A stretch of DNA of 64,000 nucleotides from Pyricularia pennisetigena. Lineage: Eukaryota; Ascomycota; Sordariomycetes; Magnaporthales; Pyriculariaceae. The first letter of the stretch is position 1; each line of letters begins with the position of its first letter. The stretch covers positions 684,730 through 748,729 of the forward strand of contig NC_043744.1 in assembly GCF_004337985.1 (NCBI RefSeq), written 5' to 3'. A program made the position numbers and the translations under genes. Below, one piece after another: positions 53,514 through 63,972 of the stretch. The notes beneath the pieces were generated by a model. That model was not told where the DNA came from and made no database searches. It saw only the letters and a list, made by a program, of their open reading frames with translations.

Positions 53514-56042
53514 TCATTGCTGAACGCTCCACCCATCAGGAGCCCACGATTCGGGCCAGTACATTCCTTGGGCATATCCACCCTCTCCATAGTTTGAGGC
53601 GTCGATAAAGTTCAAATCCGGCGTCGACTGCGACAGCAAGTCCTGCAGTGATGACTCCAGCAGCGGTAGCATCGGCGTCTCGTTGGATACGTGGGGCCAC
53701 GCCTGGTGAGCCGGCAGTGGTGGCTGCTGCTGCTGGTCTCCAGACTGCATGACTGACATGGAAGAGAGATCGGCGGCGTTGGCAGCCGCAGCAGCAGCAG
53801 TAGCAGCAGCAGCGGCAGCAGTGGCGGGTGTCGACTGTAGCCCGGCGTCACCGCCATCACGGGCAAGATTCCTCCGGCGCCTCCCTTCCTCCATGGCAGC
53901 CCTCATGGCCTCGAGGTGCCGGCAAAACTCCTCGCCTGAGTAGCTGCCGCTGTCCCTGACCTGAGCAAGAATGTTGGCGGCCGTCTCAAACTGCTCATCG
54001 TCGTCCTCGCCTTCGCCCGGCATCAGCATCGAGATGGCGAGGATGGTGGTCGCCGAGAACAGGTACTGAATATAGAGAAAGTTGAACGTCTTGAAGCTGC
54101 CGTCGACCCACGCCTCGGTCAGCAGCCGCACCGAGTGTCTTGCGCACCGGATGCATGTCTCGCCAATCTTGGAAACGATTTTGGGCACCGGGAGGACAAC
54201 CTGCTCGGGCGTTTCTTGGAGTTGCTGCTGCTGGCTGTGCTCATGGGACCTTGTGGCTGTGGAGTCAGAGTCAGGGGGCTGTGCGGGCGCCCACGAAGCG
54301 GCGTGTGTTCTGAGGACATGCAGAAGGATTGGACGGGTTGCGTTGATAATGACCTGATGGAATCCAGCATTCGTTTTCGTTAGTGTGTGTGTGTGTGTGT
54401 GTGTATGTGTGGTGACTCCTGCTAAACTCGCCAAGGCAACGTACCTGATTGAGCGAAAGCCGAAGGGAGATGGGCTTCGGTACCAACTCCGAGGCCCCAG
54501 ACCCTTTAGCATCAATATGCAGATGAGCCGGCAACTCCTCGACCCAGGCACTCAGGTCCTTTAGGGCCTGCTGCACCCTGTGTGACAGCGACTCGCGGTG
54601 GATTCTCCTGCCGTAGATGGACAGCACGATCCGGCCCAGCACACGCGTCAGCTTGACGCGGGCCATGATGTAGGCCGCGTCTGCAAAGTCGCCGGCCGCG
54701 GGCGTGCCTTCGAGCTCTGGACGATCAGCGGGCAGGTCGACCTGTACCTCCTCGGTGTCGATCGCGTACGGGTTACCAAGGTTCGAGGCACAAAGTCTGT
54801 CGAAGTGGTATGCCGTCCACCAAACCCGGACGCGGTGCTCTCGGACCGCCGGGTCCTCGAGCTGGCTCGGCGGAACATTGAGGTGGAGACCCATGACGAC
54901 GGCCAGGCGCACTGCCGACCCGGCCAGGGTGTAGGCTGCGTGTCTGCGATTGAGCGCCAGGGAAAAGTACACCAGCAGCAACCTGAGCTCCACCTCGGGG
55001 ATGCTGGGCCGCTCGCTCACGATGCGGAGCACCCTCGTCCCCGGGCAAAGTACTTGATGCCGGGAAAGGTCCTCGACGCACGACAGCTGTACATTTCCCC
55101 GATGGCGAAGAGCACCCAGAGCTTGCTCCTGGTGATCGAGTCGCCGCTACCAGGGATGCCGCTCTGGAGAATCTCGAGGATGGCGCTCCGGCGGACGATG
55201 TGGTAGTACCTGCTGACGTGGCTCAATGCGACGTCGACGAGGAACCTGGCGCGGGCGGGACTCGGCCAAGGGCAGTCTGCATCCGACAAAGCCAAGAGGC
55301 TTTCGTCGGTTGCGTAGTTGACCCGTGGAATGTGACCATGATGCTTGCCACCGAGGAGAGCCTGGCGGAAGCGGGTAGCAAAAGCGGCATCTGCCGCCTC
55401 GTTGACCAAGATGGGGCTCTGCGGGCCGAGCTCGATGAACCAAGGTCGTCCATCGACGGCGGGTGCTTGCGTGGTGTTGGTGCTCGAACTGGTAACTTTC
55501 CTGGCGCTATTTGGCCAAACTGTAGGAGTTGCAGTAATATCGTTTTTGGTGGCGGTAGCCTGAGTGCGCAGGCTCTTGTTTTCGGCCACAAGATCGTCCA
55601 AGTATCTGTGATTGTGTAATTGTATAGGTAAGCGAAGTGAGCCAAATTTGCCGGCGAAAAAAAAAAAGCCCCGTTTCTATTCCCCAGCCTCCACAAGTCT
55701 CTGTAAGCCATCATATGGGGCCCGGTTTACCTTTGGCTTACTTTGACCATTCTGTTACGACGCGGATAGGAACACTCGTCGGTCTTGCCTCCCTGCTGGC
55801 AGTTTTGACAGGGCTGGCCGCCGCTGCATTTCACCTTTCGAGCATGGCATCGGTTACAGCTTGATGTTTGTATTTTGTCAACATCAGATCAAGACGGAGA
55901 ATCCTGTAATAACAAGTAGCTTCAACAAGCGAAAAAAGTCTTACGCAATCGGTTTGGCCTTGTTATGTGACCTTCTGATGCTCTTTGATGAAACCGAAGT
56001 TGTTGGACTTGGTGCATCTTCCGGTGCGGTGCTGGAAGCCAT
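53514..56042 (-). CDS. Zn2Cys6 fungal-specific transcription factor with one frame break
   Basis: Nuclear DNA-binding regulator. Exons (minus) 56042-55945, 55859-55731, 55605-54445 and 54353-53514. Exon 1 gives a Ser/Thr-rich lead; exon 2 the Zn2Cys6 cluster CNRCHARKVKCSGGQPCQNC; exon 3 a short coiled-coil linker (YLDDLVAENKSL) and the fungal-specific regulatory domain (RFLVDVALSHVSRYYHIV, ALNRRHAAYTLAGSAVRLAVVMGLH, RVWWTAYHFDRL). The last exon ends in an Ala-rich, Gln-rich activation-type tail (ATAAAAAANAAD, GDQQQQPPL). Within exon 3, near 55033-55044, the frame slips by one base (one base missing relative to the expected FA-x-TRVL), since the regions on both sides are clearly family-like and no intron fits. 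Intact it would be about 742 residues. It is divergent from an MFS transporter. Confidence 0.8.
54382..54411 (+). repeat. (TG)n microsatellite in regulator intron
   Basis: About eleven TG units, then TATGTGTGG, in the intron 54354-54444 of the Zn2Cys6 gene. Confidence 0.9.
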
Positions 56043-56616
56043 TAAAAATGACAGTCACTATTTTGTTGAGAAAATGTGAGAAATATTTCGGTTACAAAGC
56101 ATCGTTTGCCCGAGTTGAGTCAGAACTCAACTGAGATTACTATTTTCTAGCTTGTCGCGGCAACATTTGAAAGTTTACCGATCAGCCCCGAGATCGGTTC
56201 GGCCTAGTCGCAACCACACCCCGAGCTGATTACGCGAGCCAAGCTAGAGGTACTGCACCCAGCACATCTAGGCCCACTAATTATGTCGGCGCACCTGTCG
56301 TTTCACCGATGATCCCTCCCCTTCTTTTTGTTACCAATGATGGCCTCTCCGTGTTTACTCGCCAACGGTATCGCTGTAGTCTATCTGGCTTCAAAAAAAA
56401 AAAAAAAATGTTGAATATACCAGGCTCCAAGTCGGCATATGGGCATAGCGAAAGCAAAATTTGCCCGAAATGTGGATATTCAGGGCGGCCTCCTTGGCCG
56501 AGAGACATGGGCTCGGCGTTGATATATGACACAGAGTCTTCCGCTTTCTGTCCTCGACAGTGTATATTTTCAAAATGCATCTTGTAAAGATCGACTAGAA
56601 TCTCAGCCTCAACATC
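56043..56616. promoter_or_regulatory. Divergent promoter of regulator and MFS transporter
   Basis: 574 bp between the start codons. Contains CCG-N4-CGG at 56188-56197 followed by another CGG at 56200-56202, the triplet architecture bound by Zn2Cys6 dimers, and an A15 run at 56393-56407. Self- and transporter regulation by the regulator is a reasonable inference. Confidence 0.5.
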
Positions 56617-58664
56617 ATGGCCATAACCAGTGCGCAAGCGGACCATGATCCGGTCAAGGTCGCAGCCCCAAGCTCGGCGCCATCGCCTGCAGACAGCGAC
56701 ACCGAGGCAGGGCGGAAATCATCACCACCCCCATCGACCAACAAAACTCCCAGTCCTCCGCAGACCTCCTTTCAGGTAGACGACAAGCCGGCAATACCAC
56801 TCCCCGGCTGGAAACGATGGTTGACTCTCTTCTCCATCTGCGTGGCCGTGTTCCCCTCCAACTTCAACAACACATGCATCATGTCTGCAGTGCCCGAGAT
56901 ATCTGCCGACTTACAGACGGACGAGGGCGTTGTGGCTGCCGCAAACGCCGGCATGTTCGGCGCCATGGCCCTCTGCGTCTTTGTATGGATGCCCCTCGGC
57001 GTCCTCCTGGGCCGGCGGACAACCGTTCTGGTGGCCAACGCCGTCGTCTGCGCCTGCTCGCTCATCTCGGCACTCGCACCCAACGTGGTTGTTCTCACGG
57101 CTTTTTGGCTCGTCTCTGGCCTGACCACCCCGTTCATACTGGTCGCAGGCCAGACTATATTGTCTGACATCTTTGAGCCGGTGAGTGGCAGTCTTGCTAT
57201 CCTTTTTTTTTTTTTNNNNNNNNNNNNNNNNNNNNNNNNNNNNNNNNNNNNNNNNNNNNNNTTTTTGCATCTGAAGTGCCGTCGAGGCTCGCTTCGCTTG
57301 CTGTTTACTATTATGGCTGACTTTTGGAGGGGTGTCTCGGGTCGCATAGACAACTCGAGGGTTCGCGACGGGTCTTATACTGGGCACGTCAACGATCGCA
57401 AAGACAATAGGTAGGTACGGTGATATGTCCGTCATCCTCGCTACCAGTCCCCCCTGCAGGATTCTAACCAGAACGGTCTATAAACAAACAGGCCCTTTGA
57501 GCGGAGCTCTCATTGTGACGGTCACTAGCTGGCGGGTCATTTTCGGTGCCTCGGCTTTCGCGTCCTTTACGGGGCTTGTGTTGTGTTTCTTCTTTGTCCC
57601 TTGTGCGCCCGACCATGAATCACAAAAGCATCCCTCAGATAGCCATGCCCAGCTAACAGCTCGTCGGGGGCCGCTCGAGATTCTATTGGTGTTCAACCCA
57701 GTTGCGGTCTTTCGGCCCATGAAGGACCCAAGAGTCGTGCTAGTGGTAAGCACCGTTTCCAGTTACAACGCTCTATGCATAACAACAACAAAAGAAGCGT
57801 CGAGAAGCAAGGGTCGACATACTAACCATGGCTGCTGCCCATACGCCAAACAGCACCTCTCTTGCGGCCTCGCGAGCTTCAACCTATACAGTCTGCTCTC
57901 GTCAATTCGCAGCTCCGTCGCCCCACGCTTCAACCTCACCACCCCGGTGAGCAGCGGCCTCTTCTATCTCGCCCCGGGCATCGGTTTCATGGTAGGCAAC
58001 TTGGTCGGAGGCCCCCTGTCGGACTACACCGTCCGAAAGTGGATCGTCAAACGTGGCGGCGTGCGGCTGCCCAGCGACAGGCTGCGCTCCTGCCTACCGG
58101 CCACCCTGGTACTTGCTCCCGCAGGGACGCTGGCCTTTGGATGGAGCATACAGGAGAGGGCCGGAGACATGGCATTACCGATCGTGGCGACCTTTTTCCA
58201 GGGCATTGGGTTGATGGATGCGTTCAATGGACTGAACACTTACGCTGCAGGTACGCTTATTTCATGGTTGTCATTGTGCGGAGAGGCCCCCGAATCGAGA
58301 TTTAGTTGACTAACTTGCATTTACTTGTTTCCCCCAGAGGTCGATCCCGAGTCTCGGAACGCCATCATTAGCTCCAAATATCTCTTGCAGTATATCTTTG
58401 CGGCCGCCGGGGTCGGGATATCGCCTGTGCTGCTGCAAAACGTCGGTGTTGGTTTTACGTTCACACTCGGTAAATATCTCCACCCGCCAGTACGAGCCTA
58501 GTTACCTAGCTAACAAGCTTATCCGCAACCTTTTAGCCGCGGCAGCTTCTATCATCGGTGGCATCTTGGTTGCTATCCTTGTTGTTAGTGGGGGTGGAAA
58601 AGGGTTAGCGCTGCCAGGTATTGGGACGAATTCTAGCCGCACAAAGAGCGCTTCACGGTACTGA
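56617..58664 (+). CDS. MFS drug:H+ antiporter-like transporter, interrupted by gap
   Basis: Twelve-segment multidrug-type major facilitator. Exons visible: 56617-57180, 57492-57745, 57854-58250, 58338-58469 and 58537-58664. The N-terminal tail (about 60 residues) is Pro/Ser-rich; TM1 is WLTLFSICVAVFPSNFNNTCIMSAVPEIS, the loop 2-3 motif LGVLLGRRTT, TM4-5 LTTPFILVAGQTILSDIFEP, then after the gap GPLSGALIVTVTSWRVIFGAS. Later parts: GLFYLAPGIGFMVGNLVGGPLSDYTVRKW and AAASIIGGILVAILVV. About 15-20 residues around the start of TM5 (normally xRGTAVGFF) are missing and probably sit in the 46-N gap at 57216-57261, which falls in the intron or exon after the GTGAGT donor at 57181. It is divergent from the Zn2Cys6 regulator. 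Confidence 0.8.
57204..57266 (+). other. Assembly gap (46 N) flanked by T runs
   Basis: T12 before and T5 after the N run (57216-57261), starting about 23 nt after a 5' splice site; sequencing evidently failed in a long T tract. Confidence 0.97.
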
Positions 58665-59163
58665 ATACAGACTTGAGGGGTTCTAAGTAGACTAGAGACA
58701 TAGAGCACATAGAGAATTTAGACGTTACCTGGACGTATCTTACGCCTTCCACTTGATGTTGACCCCAAATATCACCGGCCCAAGAACATTTCGTATGTCA
58801 GAGACTTAGACCATGATTACCATCATTGCAGAACAGGGCCTTGAATAGTCAGAAACCAACCGACATTCCTTTTTTTTTCTGCAAGAGACAAAATCCGAAA
58901 CGCAGCAATAGAATGAGTTGATGTAATGTGCTCTTGGACCATAAATCGCCACCCCAGCAGGTCGTGCTGATACAACTGGGGACCCAAGAAATGACAAGGC
59001 AGATTTGGCATCATTTGTAAATCCGGTTAGATGCATGCATATCGAGATCGCTGTCAGGATATCTAGGTACATGCAAGTAGTCAGGGAAAACCGGAAGTCG
59101 CACGCTGACGGCATGGTGGCTTCAAAATCCATGGGAGCGTGCCCCAAAAGAATCACAAGGGCC
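58665..59163. other. Intergenic, convergent 3' flanks
   Basis: About 0.5 kb between the MFS stop and the DUF3632 stop. Nothing recognised. Confidence 0.6.
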
Positions 59164-60055
59164 TCACATGAGGTCCACTGCCTTCTTGAGCAGGCCCCGA
59201 GTATCTTGGTCTGCCTCGGCGCCCACTTGCTGAATTGCATTCTGAAATCCCCGTCTCCACACTTCCCACCTCTCCTGGTTGAAACCCTTCCATTCCTTAG
59301 AGCTATATTCGGGTCCCGCGGTGCCGCTGCGGTCAGGGAAGTCATGGCCCTTGGAGGCCAGGCCCTTCAGCGCATTCGAGGCGTAGTTGATCCAAATAGC
59401 AGAGTTCTTGGCAGCAGCTAGACTCTGTGATGACTGCTCGAAAGCATCCCGGAAAGACCAAAGCGCGTAAAGGCTGTAATCCAGCGGGGAATTGGTGTCA
59501 CCTTTGCTGTAAGCAAGGGAAGTCAGGCGTGCCAAAAAGGCAGTTTGGTTGTTGAATTTGTTGATATCTTCAGGTTTGTTGTCCGGGTCTCGTATGTCTA
59601 CCAGGAGTCAGCTGACGAGACAAAAACAGCAGTGGGTTGAGGGAAATGACATGATTTTTGTTGTCTGACTCACCAAAATTCCACAAGTCCCTGGCCATCC
59701 ATCCAAAGGTAGGAAGATCCTTCCAGATCTCACCAGCCTCATTAACAACTAGGGTCTTGCCCCCCGAGCCAGTCACAGATGTGCCGCGCAGCTCTCTCAA
59801 GACCTTGACGAGCTCGTCTTGTGCAGCGCTGGAGTATTCGATTTGCGCAACAATCTTGAAGAATTCCGCCCACGTGTCGTAGACAAAGTCCTCGAGATTG
59901 TTTTCTGCTGCCTCTGCTGCCCGCGCGGCGTCTGAGAGTTCAGAGACGACTTTTGTGACGTCAAAACTGCCTGCATCACATTTTGTCGCGTCCTGGTTAT
60001 CGACCAGCGGCTTTAGCAGCCGATATGCGGGGGTTTTGACTGTGTCTGTGGGCAT
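59164..60055 (-). CDS. DUF3632-type fungal protein
   Basis: Exons (minus) 60055-59674 and 59597-59164 give 271 residues. The layout (N-terminal tail, helical part with WAEFFKIVAQIEYSSAAQDELVKVLRELRG, then WKDLPTFGWMARDLWNF, and ALWSFRDAFEQ towards the end) fits the fungal DUF3632 family, whose function is unknown. No signal peptide or membrane segment; probably cytosolic and mainly alpha-helical. The 76-nt intron has a GTGAGT donor and a TAG acceptor. Start at MPTDTVKTPAYRLL; the frame is open upstream but of different composition. Confidence 0.7.
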
Positions 60056-61041
60056 GATAGGGTAGCAATGGTTGCTGAAAGAAACACTGCGATAAGAGGG
60101 TATTAAGCAGCTGCTGCGCCTGAGTCGTTGTGAGGTTCCAAGGGCGATAAGTATCGCGCGATTAATCAATGCTATGGACATGAAAGTGGACGAATACGGT
60201 ACTTTGTTGTCGCCGTCACTGAAAAGTGGTGTTACCTTCCTGTTGAGGAGGGGCAACCCGTAACCATGACGTCGGGCGCGTAATCCACTGGCACGCAATG
60301 CATCTCTCTCGCAGGCCAGCCAGGCAGGGCAGGCTTTGCAGGGTTGGGTATTACCAAACAAGAATTTAGGCACGAAATACCGTGCCGTACCGCAGTGGAA
60401 ACAGTACAGTTCCGTTCGTCTGCATGTGGTTGGGCAAATAGTTTGTTTCGACCCCGGCTCGCCGAAAGCCCAGGAAACCCAGCTACCGTCGCATTTTGGC
60501 ACTGTCCGTCTCGAATTGAGTGGGGTGGCGTTCTGTAACAAAAGCTGCCAACCATACAAAGCATGCAATGACACGTAGCACGTGACTTGGCATCTCGGCA
60601 TATCTCGACATGGCCTAGCGCCCCGTCAATCCCCCTGCAATACAGGTGCCACATTGGACCCTGACTTGCCTAAGAAAGCATTAGGGGGGAGCGCTGCGAG
60701 CGGCGCACGTCCCTCCATTCCAGGATAAGCAGCCTTTGAGGCCTGGGGAGGACAGTGGAAGCGAGCGCGTCCGGCCCGCTGCCCGACGACTTATTGATCC
60801 TAATGGGCTTGCTCCCGATCGCGTCTTTTAATTGTCGACTCCCCTCTGTCTCTGTCGCTGCAACTGCAGTCAACCTTTGACAAGCCCTCTGAACGTCGGC
60901 CAGGCCAGTCCTTCCTTTTCTTCTTCCCCTACGATCTATTTCGTTTGCGCCGATCCGCATTCGCTCTTTAACTTGCCGATCGTTGGTGCAAGTTGCCGGG
61001 AATCCCTAACTCAAAAAATCCAAGCACCGTAAACTCGAATC
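60056..61041. other. Divergent intergenic region
   Basis: About 1 kb between the DUF3632 and RNase-like starts, GC-rich near 60700-60780 and CT-rich at 60840-60930. No gene seen. Confidence 0.55.
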
Positions 61042-61731
61042 ATGTTCGGCGTCAAGTCAACCCTTATCCTGGCTCTGGCAGCCCTGTCCGTCGCGGCTAG
61101 CGGCGACAGCACTGTCATTAGCCCGCGCCAGGCTTCTGAGGTGACGTGCGGCAGCAACCGCTACAGTAGCACTCAGATCCAGGCCGCTGTCAGCGAGGGC
61201 TGCAGGCTCAACGCGGCCGGCAGCACCGTCGGCAGCAACAACTACCCGCATCGCTTCAACAACAGGGAGAATCTGCCTTTTTCGATTGCGGGCCCGTACC
61301 AGGAGTTCCCAATTCTGCCCAACAACAAGCTTTACACTGGCGGTAAGTTACGGATCGCCGCGACTTGATTGGGATATCCCTGCCATAGAAGAAGGAACAT
61401 ATACAAACAGACAGAATCGAATGAACGAGCAGATCAAGAAGTGCTAACTATCCAAAACCGAAATCCAGGCTCTCCTGGTGCCGACAGAGTCGCTTTCACG
61501 ACCCCCAGCAACGGCCAATGCGCCTTTGCCGGCGCCATGACGCACACTGGCGCGTCGGGCAACAACTTTGTCGTCTGCCGGGGATCCACATCGGTGAGCG
61601 GCTCCCCGTCAGAGGAGACCAACCCTCCCTCCACGACTGAGAAGCGAACCAACTCGGGAGCATCCCTCTCTGCCGCCGGTCTCGGTGGTGTCGCGATGTC
61701 GGTTGTCGCCTATGTGCTTGTTCTTATGTGA
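61042..61731 (+). CDS. Predicted GPI-anchored RNase T1/N1-family protein
   Basis: Guanyl-specific ribonuclease of the T1/N1 (microbial RNase) family with a membrane-anchor tail. Exons 61042-61342 and 61469-61731 give 187 residues. Signal peptide [20 protein letters not shown]. The core aligns with RNase T1: Tyr68 and His70 in NNYPHRF, Glu88 in PYQEFPI, Arg107 in GGSPGADRV and His126 in [14 protein letters not shown], so all catalytic residues are kept. After the core comes a Ser/Thr/Pro-rich spacer ([17 protein letters not shown]) and a hydrophobic C-terminus ([18 protein letters not shown]) with small residues before it, a GPI-attachment pattern not found in typical secreted RNase T1. GTAAGT donor and CAG acceptor join Gly-Gly in the conserved loop. 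Role in the wall or on the cell surface is unknown. Confidence 0.88.
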
Positions 61732-62323
61732 CACTGCTTAGCTTTGACTTGAGGGGTGGTATTCTTTTTTTGGGCAGTTCCGAGAGGATAAGGAAGGGAA
61801 TTTTGGCGACCACGCTGGCGCGGGCGACCCAGATGGATCTGTCATGCAATCTTGAGACTATTTGCGTTGGCTGGTCTGTTGCGAGTGCATACTGAGCATC
61901 CAGCTACCTGGATGAAATATTTTGCCTATGCTTTGGTTTATTCTACAAATCATCATTATTGTCCCAGGTTATCACTGCCGATATAATGACTAATCCAAAA
62001 CAGCTGTTTCTTTCATCAGATTAGAACACGCATATGGAAGCAGAAAACTGCCATGGAAGTGCTCATTTATGGCACCTCTCATGTATGAATTATCATTCGC
62101 CAAAAGAAGAGCCTGCTTCGCGGACGTTTCAGGTAACTGGGCACAACTCACATCCACATCTCATGAGTGGCAGGTTCTGTTAGTGCCTTGCTTTGTATGG
62201 AAGATGATCAGCATTCGCAGCATACCTGCCTACATAGGCAGGTCATTTGCCCCACCTCCTATTGGCCTATTCCGGAGAACTTGGGCGGAATTCCTTCACT
62301 TGAACATGGATGATGATAAAGCT
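61732..62323. other. Intergenic, convergent 3' flanks
   Basis: About 0.6 kb. No credible gene; the long plus-strand ORF near its right end is antisense to the dehydrogenase's last exon. Confidence 0.55.
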
Positions 62324-63972
62324 TCAATTGACCGCAGTCATGACCATCTTGGTGGTCAAGAACTCTTCAATCCCATATTTGCTTCCCTCCCTGCCGAATC
62401 CGCTTTCTTTGACTCCACCAAAGGGCGCTGCCGGATCACTTATTGCTCCTACGCGCGATGAGAGTCCGCTCGTCAGTACCCAGTCAACCGCCTTACCGCC
62501 ATTTGCAGAGCTACTAACGGAAAAGTAGACTCACCTGTGTTTACGCCAACCATGCCGACTTCCAGCGCCTCGGCTACTCGCCAGCAGCGGTTGACATCGC
62601 GGCTAAAGAAGTATCCAGCCAGGCCCACGTCTGTATCATTCGCCAGTTCGATTGCCTGCTCCTCGGTGTCAAAGGTCATAAAGGCAGCCACTGGACCGAA
62701 AGTCTCTTCTTTGCAAATGAGCATCTCTGGTGTAACGTCGGCCAGCACGGTAATGCCGAAGAAGTTTGGACCAAGGTCCACCAACGGCTTGCCACCAAAT
62801 AACACCTTTGCGCCGAGAGTCTGTGCATCTTGAACATGTTCCTCGACTTTCTTCACAGCCCTTGCATGAATCAGGGGGCCATGTGTCGTCGAGTCTTCAA
62901 AGCCGTCACCAGGCTTGAAACGCGATACTGCGTCGACCACCATCTGAACGAAGCTGTTGAATACAGGTCGTTGGACCAGGACACGATTGGCACATACGCA
63001 CGTCTGGCCCGACAGCCGAAACTTGCACGCCATCAAACCCTTCAGCGCGGCGTCCAGATCGGCGTCTTCAAAGACTATAAAGGGGGCGTTTCCTCCGAGC
63101 TCAAGCGACAGCTTTTTCAGCGTCGACGAGCTTTGGCCCATCAATAGTTTCCCAACAGCTGTCGACCCTGTAAATGACACCTTCTTTACCCTCTTGTCCG
63201 TCGTCAAGAGCTTGCCGACAGATGCGGTGTTTTCCAGCGCCGTGACGACGTTGACCACACCGGCAGGGTACCCAGCCCTGTGGGCCAATTCGGCCAGCGC
63301 CAGAGATGTCAACGGCGCCTCGGCCGGTGCCTTGATGACGATGGTGCAGCCTGCTGCCAGCGCCGGCGCGGCTTTGCGCGTGATCATGGCGGCGGGGAAG
63401 TTCCAGGGGGCGATCAGACCGCACACGCCGATGGGCTCTTTGAGGGTCACAACGCGGCAGGCCGGGTTGCTGGCTTGGATGGTGTCGCCGTAGACGCGCG
63501 GCGCCTCCTCAGAGAACCACTCCAGAAAGGACGCGGCGTAGGCAACCTCGGTGCGCGAGTCGGCCAGTGGTTTGCCGTTTTCAAGTGTGATGATGGTTGC
63601 CAGGTCGTCGGCGTGCTGCAGCATCAGGTCGTGCCATTTCCGGAGAAGGCGAGCTCGGCTACGGGCCGTTGTCCTACGGTATGCGAAGAAGGCCGCCTGG
63701 GCGGCTGAGACTGCTGCCTCGGCGTCTTGTTCGTTGAATTCAGGACATTTCCCAACTTCGGCGAGCGTGGAAGGGTCTGTAGTCTGGGTCAGTATTTTTC
63801 TCCAAGACGAAGAAGGTAAAAACGTCTGCTCCTGGCTAGTAAGTGATCGCTCAGTCGAGAACAAAAACTGAAGACTTCACTTGCTTTCAACAGTGAATTC
63901 TCTCCCGGAGGCTGATGCTTTCCATTCTCCGTTCACATAGCATTGGCTTCTCAGGAGAGAAGCATCGTTGAG
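62324..63972 (-). CDS. Succinate-semialdehyde dehydrogenase-like aldehyde dehydrogenase (5' partial)
   Basis: NAD(P)+-dependent aldehyde dehydrogenase, close to succinate-semialdehyde dehydrogenase of the GABA shunt. Exons (minus) 63972-63885, 63776-62535 and 62448-62324; the first exon(s) lie beyond the right edge, with a TAG acceptor at 63973. Features: [14 protein letters not shown] (start of fold), [22 protein letters not shown] (Rossmann and Asn), [18 protein letters not shown] (general base Glu), [15 protein letters not shown] (catalytic Cys), [11 protein letters not shown], and C-terminal [23 protein letters not shown]. Intron 63777-63884 has a GCAAGT donor; using the nearby GT instead shifts the frame, so GC-AG splicing is required. 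Confidence 0.87.

Noticed and set aside
62069..62461. 130-residue plus-strand ORF
   Set aside because: Its second half is antisense to the last exon of the aldehyde dehydrogenase, which carries clear conserved motifs.
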